A stretch of DNA of 64,000 nt from Megachile rotundata (GCF_050947335.1 NW_027473315.1:3906001-3970000), one strand, 5' to 3'. Numbered from the stretch's first letter, positions 12,531 to 27,352 are shown. Notes: a model not told the origin generated them from the sequence alone. Made by a program: numbers and translations.

Positions 12531-14168
12531 TATGATTGTGATTGTGTGATTGTGATTGTATGATTGGGGTAGTGTGATTGTGATTGTATGATTGTGATTG
12601 TATGATTGTGAATGAATGATTGTGATTGTATGATTGTGACTGTATGATTGTGATTGAATGATTGTGAGTGTATGATTGTGATTGTTTGACTGCGATTGTA
12701 TGATTGTGATTGTAAGATTGTGATTGTATGATTGTGATTGTATGTTTGTGATTGTGTGATTGTGATTGTATGATTGGGATAGTATGATTGTGATTGTATG
12801 ATTGTGATTGTATGATTGTGAATGAATGATTGTGATTGTATGATTGTGACTGTATGATTGTGATTGAATGATTGTGAGTGTATGATTGTGATTATATGAT
12901 TGCGATCGTATGATTGTGATTGTATGATTGTGGTTGTATGATTGTGATTGTATGATTGTGATTGTATGTTTGTGATTGAATGATTGTGAGTGTATGATTG
13001 TGATTGTATAATTGTGATTGTATGTTTGTGATTGAATGATTGTGAGTGTATGATTGTGATTGTATGATTGCGATCGTATGATTGTGATTGTATGATTGTG
13101 GTTGTATGATTGTGATTGTATGATTGTGATTGTATGATTGTGATTGTATGATTGTGATTGTACGATTATGATTGTATGTTTGTGATTGTATGATTGTGAT
13201 GGTATGATTGTGATTGTCTGATTGTGGTTGTATGATTGTGATTGTATGATTGTGATTTCATGATTGTGATTGTATGATTGTGATTGTATGATTGTGATTG
13301 TACGATTGTGATTGTATGATTGTGATTGAATGATTGTGAGTGTATGCTTGCGATTGTATGATTGCGATCGTATGATTGTGATTGCTTGATTGCGATTGTA
13401 TGATTGTGATTGTATGATTGTGATTGTATGATTGTGATTGTATGATTGTTATTGTATGTTTGTGATTGAATGATTGTGAGTGTATGATTGTGATTGTATG
13501 ATTGCGATCGTATGATTGTGATTGTATGATTGTGGTTGTATGATTGTGATTGTATGATTGTGATTGTATGATTGTGATTGTATGATTGTGATTGTATGAT
13601 TGTGATTGTATGATTGTGATCGTATGATTGTTATTGTATGATTGTGATTGAATGGTTGTGAGTGTATGATTGTGATTGTATGATTGCGATCGTATGATTG
13701 TGATTGCTTGATTGCGATTGTATTATTGTGATTGTATGATTGTGATCGTATGATTGTTATTGTATGATTGTGAATGAATGATTGTGATTGTATGATTGTG
13801 ACTGTATGATTGTGATAGTATGATTGTTTTTGTATGATTGTGATTCTATAGTAGTAAATGTATGATTGTGATCGTATGGTTGTTATTGTATGATTGTGAT
13901 TGAATGGTTGTGAGTGTATGATTGTGATTGTATAATTGTGATTGTATGTTTGTGATTGAATGATTGTGAGTGTATGATTGTGATTGTATGATTGCGATCG
14001 TATGATTGTGATTGTATGATTGTGGTTGTATGATTGTGATTGTATGATTGTGATTGTATGATTGTGATTGTATGATTGTGATTGTACGATTATGATTGTA
14101 TGTTTGTGATTGTATGATTGTGATGGTATGATTGTGATTGTCTGATTGTGGTTGTATGATTGTGATTG
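12363..14168. repeat. Higher-order block A, copy 2
   Basis: Partner of 533-2338 at +11,830 bp. Here the last 924 bp is tandemly duplicated once more (14169-15092), which copy 1 lacks, so later offsets to the left copy rise to 12,754 bp. Confidence 0.8.
13245..14168. repeat. 924-bp tandem duplication, copy 1
   Basis: 66 monomers, starting at a TTCA-bearing unit (TTCA at 13257-13260) and followed immediately by a second copy with TTCA at 14181. The homologous left region (1415-2338) is present only once, so the duplication arose after the two regions separated, or one copy was lost on the left. Confidence 0.86.
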
Positions 14169-15092
14169 TATGATTGTGATTTCATGATTGTGATTGTATG
14201 ATTGTGATTGTATGATTGTGATTGTACGATTGTGATTGTATGATTGTGATTGAATGATTGTGAGTGTATGCTTGCGATTGTATGATTGCGATCGTATGAT
14301 TGTGATTGCTTGATTGCGATTGTATGATTGTGATTGTATGATTGTGATTGTATGATTGTGATTGTATGATTGTTATTGTATGTTTGTGATTGAATGATTG
14401 TGAGTGTATGATTGTGATTGTATGATTGCGATCGTATGATTGTGATTGTATGATTGTGGTTGTATGATTGTGATTGTATGATTGTGATTGTATGATTGTG
14501 ATTGTATGATTGTGATTGTATGATTGTGATTGTATGATTGTGATCGTATGATTGTTATTGTATGATTGTGATTGAATGGTTGTGAGTGTATGATTGTGAT
14601 TGTATGATTGCGATCGTATGATTGTGATTGCTTGATTGCGATTGTATTATTGTGATTGTATGATTGTGATCGTATGATTGTTATTGTATGATTGTGAATG
14701 AATGATTGTGATTGTATGATTGTGACTGTATGATTGTGATAGTATGATTGTTTTTGTATGATTGTGATTCTATAGTAGTAAATGTATGATTGTGATCGTA
14801 TGGTTGTTATTGTATGATTGTGATTGAATGGTTGTGAGTGTATGATTGTGATTGTATAATTGTGATTGTATGTTTGTGATTGAATGATTGTGAGTGTATG
14901 ATTGTGATTGTATGATTGCGATCGTATGATTGTGATTGTATGATTGTGGTTGTATGATTGTGATTGTATGATTGTGATTGTATGATTGTGATTGTATGAT
15001 TGTGATTGTACGATTATGATTGTATGTTTGTGATTGTATGATTGTGATGGTATGATTGTGATTGTCTGATTGTGGTTGTATGATTGTGATTG
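14169..15092. repeat. 924-bp tandem duplication, copy 2
   Basis: Direct tandem copy of 13245-14168. It accounts exactly for the 924-bp rise in offset (11,830 to 12,754) between the left region and block-B copy 3. Confidence 0.86.
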
Positions 15093-18000
15093 TATGATTG
15101 CGATCGTATGATTGTGATTGTATGATTGTGATTGTATGATTGTGATTGCATGATTGTGATTGTATGATTGTGATTGTATGATTGTGATTGTATGATTGTG
15201 ATAGTATGATTGTGATTGTATGATTGTTCTTGTATGATTGTGATTCTATAGTAGTAATTGTATGATTGTGATCGTATGATTGTTATTGTATGATTGTGAT
15301 TGAATGATTGTGATTGCTTGATCGCGATTGTATGATTGTGATTGTATGATTGTGATCGTATGATTGTTATTGTATGATTGTGATTGAATGGTTGTGAGTG
15401 TATGATTGTGACTGTATGATTGCGATCGTATGATTGTGATTGCTTGATTGCGATTGTATTATTGTGATTGTATGATTGTGATTGTATGATTGTGGTTGTA
15501 TGATTGTGATTGTATGATTGTGATCGTATGATTGTGATTGTATGATTGTGATTGAATGATTGTGAGTGTATGATTGTGATTGTATGATTGCGATCGTATG
15601 ATTGTGATTGTTTGATTGCGATTCTATAGTAGTAATTGTATGATTGTGATCGTATGATTGTTATTGTATGATTGTGATTGAATGATTTTGAGTGTATGAT
15701 TGTGATTGTATGATTGCGATCGTATGATTGTGATTGAATGATTGTGAGTGTATGATTGCGATTGTATGATTGTGATAGTATGATTGTTTTTGTATGATTG
15801 TGATTGTATAGTGGTAATTGTATGATTGTGATTGTATGATTGTGATTGTATGATTGTGATTGAATGATTGTGAGTGTATGATTGTGATTGTATGATTGCG
15901 ATCGTATGATTGTTATTGTTTGACTGCGATTGTAAGATTGTGATTGTATGATTGCGATCGTATGATTTTGATTGTATGATTGTGGTTGTATGATTGTGAT
16001 TGTATGATTGTGATTGTATGATTGTGATGGTATGATTGTGATTGTCTGATTGTGGTTGTATGATTGTGATTGTATGATTGCGATCGTATGACTGTGATTG
16101 TTTGACTGCGATTGTATGATTGTGATTGTAAGATTGTGATTGTATGATTGTGATTGTATGATTGTGATTTCATGATTGTGATTGTATGATTGTGATTGTA
16201 TGATTGTGATTGTACGATTGTGATTGTATGATTGTGATTGAATGGTTGTGAGTGTATGATTGTGATTGTATGATTGCGATCGTATGATTGTGATTGCTTG
16301 ATTGCGATTGTATTATTGTGATTGTATGATTGTGATTGTATGATTGTGGTTGTATGATTGTGATTGTATGATTGTGATCGTATGATTGTGATTGTATGAT
16401 TGTGATTGAATGATTGTGAGTGTATGATTGTGATTGTATGATTGCGATCGTATGATTGTGATTGTTTGATTGCGATTCTATAGTAGTAATTGTATGATTG
16501 TGATCGTATGATTGTTATTGTATGATTGTGATTGAATGATTTTGAGTTAATGATTGTGATTGTATGATTGCGATCGTATGATTGTGATTGAATGATTGTG
16601 AGTGTATGCTTGCGATTGTATGATTGTGATAGTATGATTGTGATTGTATGATTGTGATTGTATGATTGTGATTGAATGATTGTGAGTGTATGATTGTGAT
16701 TGTATGATTGCGATCGTATGATTGTGATTGTATGATTGTGGTTGTATGATTGTGATTGTATGATTGTGATTGTATGACTGTGATTGTATGATTGTGATTG
16801 TACGATTATGATTGTATGTTTGTGATTGTATGATTGTGATGGTATGATTGTGATTGTCTGATTGTGGTTGTATGATTGTGATAGTATGATTGCGATCGTA
16901 TGACTGTGATTGTTTGACTGCGATTGTATGATTGTGATCGTATGATTGTTATTGTATGATTGTGATTGAATGATTGTGATTGCTTGATCGCGATTGTATG
17001 ATTGTGATTGTATGATTGTGATTGTATGATTGTGATTGTATGATTGTGATCGTATGATTGTTATTGTATGTTTGTGATTGAATGGTTGTGAGTGTATGAT
17101 TGTGATTGTATGATTGCGATCGTATGATTGTGATTGTATGATTGTGATTGTATGATTGTGATTGTGTGATTGTGATTGTGTGATTGTGATTGTGTGATTG
17201 TGATTGTGTGATTGTGATTGTGTGATTGTGATTGTGTGATTGTGATTGTGTGATTGTGATTGTGTGATTGTGATTGTATGATTGCGATCGTATGATTGTG
17301 ATTGTTTGACTGCGATTGTATGATTGTGATTGTAAGATTGTGATTGTATGATTGTGATTGTATGATTGTGATCGTATGATTGTTATTGTATGATTGTGGT
17401 TGAATGATTGTTTTTGTATGATTGTGATTCTATAGTAGTAATTGTATGATTGTGATCGTATGGTTGTTATTGTATGATTGTGATTGAATGATTGTGAGTG
17501 TATGATTGTGATTGTATGATTGTGATTGTATGATTGTGATTGAATGATTGTGAGTGTATGATTGTGATTGTATGATTGCGATCGTATGATTGTGATTGTT
17601 TGACTGCGATTGTATGATTGTGATTGTAAGATTGTGATTGTATGATTGTGATTGTATGATTGTGATCGTATGATTGTTATTGTATGATTGTGGTTGAATG
17701 ATTGTGAGCGTATTATTGTGATTGTATGATTGCGATCGTATGATTGTGATTGCTTGATTGCGATTGTATGATTGTGATTGTATGATTGTGATTGTATGAC
17801 TGTGATTGTATGATTGTGATTGTACGATTATGATTGTATGTTTGTGATTGTATGATTGTGATGGTATGATTGTGATTGTCTGATTGTGGTTGTATGATTG
17901 TGATTGTATGATTGCGATCGTATGATTGTGATTGTTTGACTGCGATTGTATGATTGTGATTGTAAGATTGTGATTGTATGATTGTGATTGTATGTTTGTG

Positions 18001-19376
18001 ATTGTGTGATTGTGATTGTATGATTGGGATAGTATGATTGTGATTGTATGATTGTGATTGTATGATTGTGAATGAATGATTGTGATTGTATGATTGTGAC
18101 TGTATGATTGTGATTGAATGATTGTGAGTGTATGATTGTGATTGTTTGACTGCGATTGTATGATTGTGATTGTAAGATTGTGATTGTATGATTGTGATTG
18201 TATGATTGTGATTGTGTGATTGTGATTGTATGATTGGGATAGTATGATTGTGATTGTATGATTGTGATTGTATGATTGTGAATGAATGATTGTGATTGTA
18301 TGATTGTGACTGTATGATTGTGATTGAATGATTGTGAGTGTATGATTGTGATTGTATGATTGCGATCGTATGATTGTGATTGTATGATTGTGGTTGTATG
18401 ATTGTGATTGTATGATTGTGATTGTATGTTTGTGATTGAATGATTGTGAGTGTATGATTGTGATTGTATAAATGTGATTGTATGTTTGTGATTGAATGAT
18501 TGTGAGTGTATGATTGTGATTGTTTGACTGCGATTGTATGATTGTGATTGTAAGATTGTGATTGTATGATTGTGATTGTGTGATTGTGATTGTGTGATTG
18601 TGATTGTATGATTGCGATCGTATGATTGTGATTGTATGATTGTGGTTGTATGATTGTGATTGTATGATTGTGATTGTATGATTGTGATTGTATGATTGTG
18701 ATTGTACGATTATGATTGTATGTTTGTGATTGTATGATTGTGATGGTATGATTGTGATTGTCTGATTGTGGTTGTATGATTGTGATTGTATGATTGTGAT
18801 TTCATGATTGTGATTGTATGATTGTGATTGTATGATTGTGATTGTACGATTGTGATTGTATGATTGTGATTGAATGATTGTGAGTGTATGTTTGCGATTG
18901 TATGATTGCGATCGTATGATTGTGATTGCTTGATTGCGATTGTATGATTGTGATAGTATGATTGTGATGGTATGATTGTGATTGTATGATTGTGATTGTA
19001 TAATTATGATTGTATGATTGTGATTGCATGATTGTGATTGTATGATTGTGACTGCATGATTGTGATTGTATGATTGTGATAGTATGATTGTTTTTGTATG
19101 ATTGTGATTGTATAGTAGTAAATGTATGATTGTGATCGTATGGTTGTTATTGTATGATTGTGATTGAATGATTGTGAGTGTATGATTGTGATTGTATGAT
19201 TGCGATCGTATGATTGTGATTGTTTGACTGCGATTGTATGATTGTGATCGTAAGATTGTGATTGTATGATTGTGATTGTATGATTGTGATCGTATGATTG
19301 TTATTGCATGATTGTGATTGAATGATTGTGATTGCTTGATTGCGATTGTATGATTGTGATTGTATGATTGTGATTG
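15093..19376. repeat. 4.3-kb part of higher-order repeat B, copy 3
   Basis: Matches 2339-6636 at +12,754 bp before the TG-variant run and +12,740 bp after it, and matches copy 2 at +7,966 and then +7,938 bp. It is one unit shorter than copy 1 because its TG run has 8 units. The frame at 15913-16173 translates identically to those at 3159-3419 and 7947-8207, showing very low divergence. Confidence 0.86.
17165..17276. repeat. Homogeneous TG-variant run, 8 units
   Basis: Eight successive TGTGATTGTGATTG units in block-B copy 3. The loss of two units relative to 9199-9338 accounts exactly for the offset change from 7,966 to 7,938 bp. Confidence 0.93.
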
Positions 19377-20482
19377 TATGATTGTGATTGCATGATTGTG
19401 ATTGTATGATTGTGATTGTATGATTGTGATTGTATGATTGTGATTGTATGATTGGGATAGTATGATTGTGATTGTATGATTGTGATTGTATGATTGTGAT
19501 TGTATGATTGTGAATGAATGATTGTGATTGTATGATTGTGACTGTATGATTGTGATAGTATGATTGTTTTTGTATGATTGTGATTCTATAGTAGTAAATG
19601 TATGATTGTGATCGTATGGTTGTTATTGTATGATTGTGATTGAATGATTGTGAGTGTATGATTGTGATTGTATAATTGTGATCGTATGATTGTGATTGCT
19701 TGATTGCGATTGTATTATTGTGATTGTATGATTGTGATTGTATGATTGTGGTTGTATGATTGTGATTGTATGATTGTGATTGTTTGATTGCGATTCCATA
19801 GTAGTAATTGTATGATTGTGATCGTATGATTGTTATTGTATGATTGTGATTGAATGATTTTGAGTGTATGATTGTGATTGTATGATTGCGATCGTATGAT
19901 TGCGATTGAATGATTCTGATTGTTTGATTGCGATTGTATGATTGTGATTGTATGATTGTTTTTGTATGATTGTGATTACATAGTAGTAATTGTATGATTG
20001 TGATTGTATGATTGTTATTGTATGATTGTGATTGAATGATTGTTTTTGTATGATTGTGATTCTATAGTAGTAATTGTATGATTGTGATCGTATGGTTGTT
20101 ATTGTATGATTGTGATTGAATGATTGTGAGTGTATGATTGTGATTGTATAATTGTGATTGGATGTTTGTGATTGAATGATTGTGAGTGTATGACTGTGAT
20201 TGTATGATTGCGATCGTATGATTGTGATTGTATGATTGTGGTTGTATGATTGTGATTGTATGATTGTGATTGTATGATTGTGATTGTATGATTGTGATTG
20301 TATGATTGTGATTGTACGATTATGATTGTATGTTTGTGATTGTATGATTGTGATGGTATGATTGTGATTGTCTGATTGTGGTTGTATGATTGTGATTGTA
20401 TGATTGCGATCGTATGATTGTGATTGTTTGACTGCGATTGTATGATTGTGATTGTAAGATTGTGATTGTATGATTGTGATTG
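19377..20482. repeat. Higher-order block C, copy 2
   Basis: 1,106-bp partner of 11439-12530, including the GATTACATAG word near 19974. Together with block-B copy 3 it shows that about 9 kb (11.4 kb back to 6.65 kb, and on to 12.5 kb) was copied as one piece. Confidence 0.84.
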
Positions 20483-21910
20483 TATGATTGTGATTTCATG
20501 ATGGTGATTGTATGATTGTGATTGTATGATTGTGATTGTATGATTGTGATTGTATGATTGTGATTGTATGATTGTGATTGTATGATTGTGATTGTATGAT
20601 TGTGATTGTATGATTATGATTGTATGTTTGTGATTGTATGATTGTGATGGTATGATTGTGATTGTATGATTGTGATCGTATGATTGTGATTGTATGATTG
20701 TGATTGAATGATTGTGAGAGCATGATTGTGATTGTATGATTGCGATCGTATGACTGTGATTGTATGATTGTGATTGTATGATTGTGATTGTATGATTTTG
20801 ATTGTATGATTGTTACAGTATGATTGTGATTGCATGATTGTGATTGTATGATTGTATTTGTGTGATAGTAATTGTATGATTGCGATTGTATGATTGTGAT
20901 TGTATGATTGTGATTGTATGATTGCGATCGTATGATTGTGATTGTTTGACTGCGATTGTATGATTGTGATTGTAAGATTGTGATTGTATGATTGTGATTG
21001 TATGATTGTGATTTCATGATGGTGATTGTATGATTGGGATTGTATGATTGTGATTGTATGATTGTGATTGTATGATTGTGATTGTATGATTGTGATTGTA
21101 TGATTGTGATTGTATGATTATGATTGTATGTTTGTGATTGTATGATTGTGATGGTATGATTGTGATTGTATGATTGTGATCGTATGATTGTGATTGTATG
21201 ATTGTGATTGAATGATTGTGAGAGTATGATTGTGATTGTATGATTGCGATCGTATGACTGTGATTGTTTGATTGCGATTGTATGATTGTGATTGTATGAT
21301 TGTGATTGTATGATTGTGATGGTATGATTGTGATTGTATGATTGCGATAGTATGATTGTGATTGTATGATTGTGATTGTATGATTGTGATTGTATGATTG
21401 TGATTGTATGATTGTGATTGTATGATTGTGATTGTATGATTGTGATTGTATGATTGTGATTGTATGATTGTGATTGTATGATTGCGATTGTATGATTGGG
21501 ATAGTATGATTGTGTTCGTATGATTGTGATTCTATGATTGTGATTGTATGATTGTGATTGCATGATTGTGATTGTATGATTGTGATTGTATGATTGTGAT
21601 TGTATGATTTTGATTGTATGATTGTTACAGTATGATTGTGATTGCATGATTGTGATTGTATGATTGTATTTGTGTGATAGTAATTGTATGATTGCGATTG
21701 TATGATTGTGATTGTATGATTGTGATTGTATGCTTGCGATTGTATGATTGTGATTGTATGATTGTTTTTGTATGATTGTGATTGTATAGTAGTAATTGTA
21801 TGATTGTGATGGTATGATTGTGATGGTATGATTGTGATTGTATGATTGTGATTGCTTGATTGCGATTGTATGATTGTGATTGTATGATCGTGATTGTATG
21901 ATTGTGATCG
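20483..21910. repeat. Higher-order block D, with long consensus runs
   Basis: Richer in unmutated consensus units than its neighbours. It has two internal echoes: TTCATGATGG units at 20495 and 21013 (518 bp apart), and a TTTTG / GTTACAG / GCATG word near 20791 and 21603 (812 bp apart). Each word is followed by the rare unit pair TATGATTGTATTTG and TGTGATAGTAATTG. Parts match 56.2-56.8 kb at +35,154 bp. A continuous - strand frame spans 20496-21647 and is interpreted as repeat translation. Confidence 0.75.
21351..21476. repeat. Run of nine perfect consensus monomers
   Basis: Nine successive identical TATGATTGTGATTG units, between a GCGATAG unit and a GCGATTG unit. The equivalent stretch is missing from the related block near 56.5 kb, where the offset drops by 210 bp (15 units) across this area. 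Confidence 0.88.
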
Positions 21911-23058
21911 TATGATTGTGATTGTATGATTGTGATTGAATGATTGTGAGTGTATGATTGTGATTGTATGATTGCGATCGTATGATTGTGACTGTTTGAT
22001 TGCGATTCTATAGTAGTAATTGTATGATTGTGATCGTATGATTGTTATTGTATGATTGTGATTGAATGATTTTGAGTGTATGATTGTGATTGTATGATTG
22101 CGATCGTATGATTGTGATTGCTTGATTGCGGTTGTATGATTGTGATAGTATGATTGTGATAGTATGATTGTGATTGCATGATTGTGATTGTATAATTATG
22201 ATTGTATGATTGTGATTGCATGATTGTGATTGTATGATTGTGATTGCATGATTGTGATTGTATGATTGTGATAGTATGATTGTTTTTGTATGATTGTGAT
22301 TGTATAGTTGTAATTGTATGATTGCCATCGTATGATTGTGATTGTATGGTTGTGATTGTATGATTGTGATTATATGATTGTGATTGTATGATAGTGATTG
22401 AATGATTGTGAGTGTATGCTTGCGATTGTATGATTGTGATTGTATGATTGTTTTTGTATGATTGTGATTCTATAGTAGTAATTGTATGATTGTGATCGTA
22501 TGGTTGTTATTGTATGATTGTGATTGTATGATTGTGATTGTATGATTGTGATTGTAAGATTGTGATTGTATGATTGTGATTGTATGATTGTGGTTGTATG
22601 ATTGTGATTGTATGATTGTGATCGTATGATTGTGATTGTATGATTGTGATTGAATGATTGTGAGTGTATGATTGTGATTGTATGATTGCGATCGTATGAT
22701 TGTGATTGTTTGATTGCGATTCTATAGTAGTAATTGTATGATTGTGATCGTATGATTGTTATTGTATGATTGTGATTGAATGATTTTGAGTGTATGATTG
22801 TGATTGTATGATTGCGATCGTATGATTGTGATTGAATGATTGTGAGTGTATGATTGCGATTGTATGATTGCGATCGTATGATTGTGATTGTTTGACTGCG
22901 ATTGTAAGATTGTGATTGTATGATTGCGATCATATGATTTTGATTGTATGATTGTGGTTGTATGATTGTGATTGTATGATTGTGATTGTATGATTGTGAT
23001 GGTATGATTGTGATTGTCTGATTGTGGTTGTATGATTGTGATTGTATGATTGCGATCG
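21911..23058. repeat. 1148-bp tandem duplication, copy 1
   Basis: 82 monomers followed directly by a second copy. Marker words include the unit with GACTG and TTTGATTGCG, a TATAGTTGTAATTG unit, GCCATCG, and GATTATATG. Frames 22008-22328 and 22370-22933 are repeated in the next copy, essentially unchanged. Confidence 0.88.
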
Positions 23059-24206
23059 TATGATTGTGATTGTATGATTGTGATTGAATGATTGTGAGTG
23101 TATGATTGTGATTGTATGATTGCGATCGTATGATTGTGACTGTTTGATTGCGATTCTATAGTAGTAATTGTATGATTGTGATCGTATGATTGTTATTGTA
23201 TGATTGTGATTGAATGATTTTGAGTGTATGATTGTGATTGTATGATTGCGATCGTATGATTGTGATTGCTTGATTGCGGTTGTATGATTGTGATAGTATG
23301 ATTGTGATGGTATGATTGTGATTGCATGATTGTGATTGTATAATTATGATTGTATGATTGTGATTGCATGATTGTGATTGTATGATTGTGATTGCATGAT
23401 TGTGATTGTATGATTGTGATAGTATGATTGTTTTTGTATGATTGTGATTGTATAGTTGTAATTGTATGATTGCCATCGTATGATTGTGATTGTATGGTTG
23501 TGATTGTATGATTGTGATTATATGATTGTGATTGTATGATAGTGATTGAATGATTGTGAGTGTATGCTTGCGATTGTATGATTGTGATTGTATGATTGTT
23601 TTTGTATGATTGTGATTCTATAGTAGTAATTGTATGATTGTGATCGTATGGTTGTTATTGTATGATTGTGATTGTATGATTGTGATTGTATGATTGTGAT
23701 TGTAAGATTGTGATTGTATGATTGTGATTGTATGATTGTGGTTGTATGATTGTGATTGTATGATTGTGATCGTATGATTGTGATTGTATGATTGTGATTG
23801 AATGATTGTGAGTGTATGATTGTGATTGTATGATTGCGATCGTATGATTGTGATTGTTTGATTGCGATTCTATAGTAGTAATTGTATGATTGTGATCGTA
23901 TGATTGTTATTGTATGATTGTGATTGAATGATTTTGAGTGTATGATTGTGATTGTATGATTGCGATCGTATGATTGTGATTGAATGATTGTGAATGTATG
24001 ATTGCGATTGTATGATTGCGATCGTATGATTGTGATTGTTTGACTGCGATTGTAAGATTGTGATTGTATGATTGCGATCATATGATTTTGATTGTATGAT
24101 TGTGGTTGTATGATTGTGATTGTATGATTGTGATTGTATGATTGTGATGGTATGATTGTGATTGTCTGATTGTGGTTGTATGATTGTGATTGTATGATTG
24201 CGATCG
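23059..24206. repeat. 1148-bp tandem duplication, copy 2
   Basis: Direct copy of 21911-23058. Small differences include GATAG to GATGG near 23307 and GAGTG to GAATG near 23992. Copy 2 carries on into the TTTGACTGCG word, whereas copy 1 ends at the junction. Confidence 0.88.
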
Positions 24207-25354
24207 TATGATTGTGATTGTTTGACTGCGATTGTATGATTGTGATTGTAAGATTGTGATTGTATGATTGTGATTGTATGATTGTGATTTCATGATTGTG
24301 ATTGTATGATTGTGATTGTATGATTGTGATTGTACGATTGTGATTGTATGATTGTGATTGAATGGTTGTGAGTGTATGATTGTGATTGTATGATTGCGAT
24401 CGTATGATTGTGATTGCTTGATTGCGATTGTATTATTGTGATTGTATGATTGTGATTGTATGATTGTGGTTGTATGATTGTGATTGTATGATTGTTATTG
24501 TATGATTGTGGTTGAATGATTGTGAGCGTATTATTGTGATTGTATGATTGCGATCGTATGATTGTGATTGTTTGACTGCGATTGTATGATTGTGATTGTA
24601 AGATTGTGATTGTATGATTGTGATTGTATGATTGTGATTGTTTGATTGTGATTGTATGATTGGGATAGTATGATTGTGATTGTATGATTGTGATTGTATG
24701 ATTGTGAATGAATGATTGTGATTGTATGATTGTGACTGTATGATTGTGACTGTATGATTGTGATAGTATGATTGTTTTTGTATGATTGTGATTCTATAGC
24801 AGTAAATGTACGATTGTGATCGTATTGTTGTTATTGTATGATTGTGATTGAATGATTGTTTTTGTATGATTGTGATTCTATAGTAGTAATTGTATGATTG
24901 TGATCGTGTGGTTGTTATTGTATGATTGTGATTGAATGATTGTGAGTGTATGATTGTGATTGTATGATTGTGATTGTATGATTGTGATTGAATGATTGTG
25001 AGTGTATGATTGTGATTGTATGATTGCGATCGTATGATTGTGATTGTTTGACTGCGATTGTATGATTGTGATTGTAAGATTGTGATTGTATGATTGTGAT
25101 TGTATGATTGTGATCGTATGATTGTTATTGTATGATTGTGGTTGAATGATTGTGAGCGTATTATTGTGATTGTATGATTGCGATCGTATGATTGTGATTG
25201 CTTGATTGCGATTGTATGATTGTGATTGTATGATTGTGATTGTATGACTGTGATTGTATGATTGTGATTGTACGATTATGATTGTATGTTTGTGATTGTA
25301 TGATTGTGATGGTATGATTGTGATTGTCTGATTGTGGTTGTATGATTGTGATTG
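24011..25354. repeat. Higher-order block E, copy 1
   Basis: 1,344 bp matching 34399-35742 at +10,388 bp, and 49729-51058. Ordered landmarks are a GATCATATGATTTTG unit, a TTCA unit at 24289, GAGCGTATTATTG, and TTTGATTG. The start overlaps the end of the 1148-bp pair. Copy-specific changes include TATAGCAG instead of TATAGTAG near 24796. Confidence 0.8.
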
Positions 25355-27352
25355 TATGATTGCGATCGTATGATTGTGATTGTTTGACTGCGATTGTATG
25401 ATTGTGACTGTATGATTGTGATTGAATGATTGTGAGTGTATGATTGTGATTGTCTGACTGCGATTGTATGATTGTGATTGTAAGATTGTGATTGTATGAT
25501 TGTGATTGTATGTTTGTGATTGTGTGATTGTGATTGTATGATTGGGATAGTATGATTGTGATTGTATGATTGTGATTGTATGATTGTGAATGAATGATTG
25601 TGATTGTATGATTGTGACTGTATGATTGTGATTGAATGATTGTGAGTGTATGATTGTGATTGTATGATTGCGATCGTATGATTGTGATTGTATGATTGTG
25701 GTTGTATGATTGTGATTGTATGATTGTGATTGTATGTTTGTGATTGAATGATTGTGAGTGTATGATTGTGATTGTATAATTGTGATTGTATGTTTGTGAT
25801 TGAATGATTGTGAGTGTATGATTGTGATTGTATGATTGCGATCGTATGATTGGGATTGTATGATTGTGGTTGTATGATTGTGATTGTATGATTGTGATTG
25901 TATGATTGTGATTGTATGATTGTGATTGTATGATTGTGATTGTATGATTGTGATCGTATGATTGTTATTGTATGATTGTGATTGAATGGTTGTGAGTGTA
26001 TGATTGTGATTGTATGATTGCGATCGTATGATTGTGATTGCTTGATTGCGATTGTATTATTGTGATTGTATGATTGTGATCGTATGATTGTTATTGTATG
26101 ATTGTGAATGAATGATTGTGATTGTATGATTGTGACTGTATGATTGTGATAGTATGATTGTTTTTGTATGATTGTGATTCTATAGTAGTAAATGTATGAT
26201 TGTGATCGTATGGTTGTTATTGTATGATTGTGATTGAATGGTTGTGAGTGTATGATTGTGATTGTATAATTGTGATTGTATGTTTGTGATTGAATGATTG
26301 TGAGTGTATGATTGTGATTGTATGATTGCGATCGTATGATTGTGATTGTATGATTGTGGTTGTATGATTGTGATTGTATGATTGTGATTGTATGATTGTG
26401 ATTGTATGATTGTGATTGTACGATTATGATTGTATGTTTGTGATTGTATGATTGTGATGGTATGATTGTGATTGTCTGATTGTGGTTGTATGATTGTGAT
26501 TGTATGATTGCGATCGTATGATTGTGATTGTATGATTGTGATGGTATGATTGTGATTGTCTGATTGCGATTGTATTATTGTGATTGTATGATTGTGATTG
26601 TATGATTGTGGTTGTATGATTGTGATTGTATGATTGTGATCGTATGATTGTGATTGTATGATTGTGATTGAATGATTGTGAGTGTATGATTGTGATTGTA
26701 TGATTGCGATCGTATGATTGTGATTGTTTGATTGCGATTCTATAGTAGTAATTGTATGATTGTGATCGTATGATTGTTATTGTATGATTGTGATTGAATG
26801 ATTGTGATTGCTTGATCGCGATTGTATGATTGTGATTGTATGATTGTGATCGTATGATTGTTATTGTATGATTGTGATTGAATGGTTGTGAGTGTATGAT
26901 TGTGACTGTATGATTGCGATCGTATGATTGTGATTGCTTGATTGCGATTGTATTATTGTGATTGTATGATTGTGATTGTATGATTGTGGTTGTATGATTG
27001 TGATTGTATGATTGTGATCGTATGATTGTGATTGTATTATTGTGATTGTATGATTGTGATTGTATGATTGTGATTGTATGATTGTGATTGTGTGATTGTG
27101 ATTGTATGATTGTGATTGTATGATTGTGATTGTATGATTGTGATTGTACGATTATGATTGTATGTTTGTGATTGTATGATTGTGATGGTATGATTGTGAT
27201 TGTCTGATTGTGGTTGTATGATTGTGATTGTATGATTGCGATCGTATGATTGTGATTGTATGATTGTGATTGTATGATTGTGATTGTATGATTGTGATTG
27301 TATGATTGTGATTGTATGATTGTGATTGTAAGATTGTGATTGTATGATTGTG
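25355..27352. repeat. Mosaic of shared words, partly matching 14.4-15.1 kb
   Basis: From about 25,795 to 26,530 this follows 14,385-15,120 at +11,410 bp (TTTTTGTATG words at 14751 and 26161). The rest uses the same variant words in orders I could not pair with a single block. No non-repeat sequence is present. Confidence 0.65.

Noticed and set aside
20614..20835. Overlapping - strand frames within larger ones (20614-20835, 43196-43543, 51162-51593, 56000-56185)
   Set aside because: Alternative-frame readings of the same repeat, expected because the frames are equivalent.
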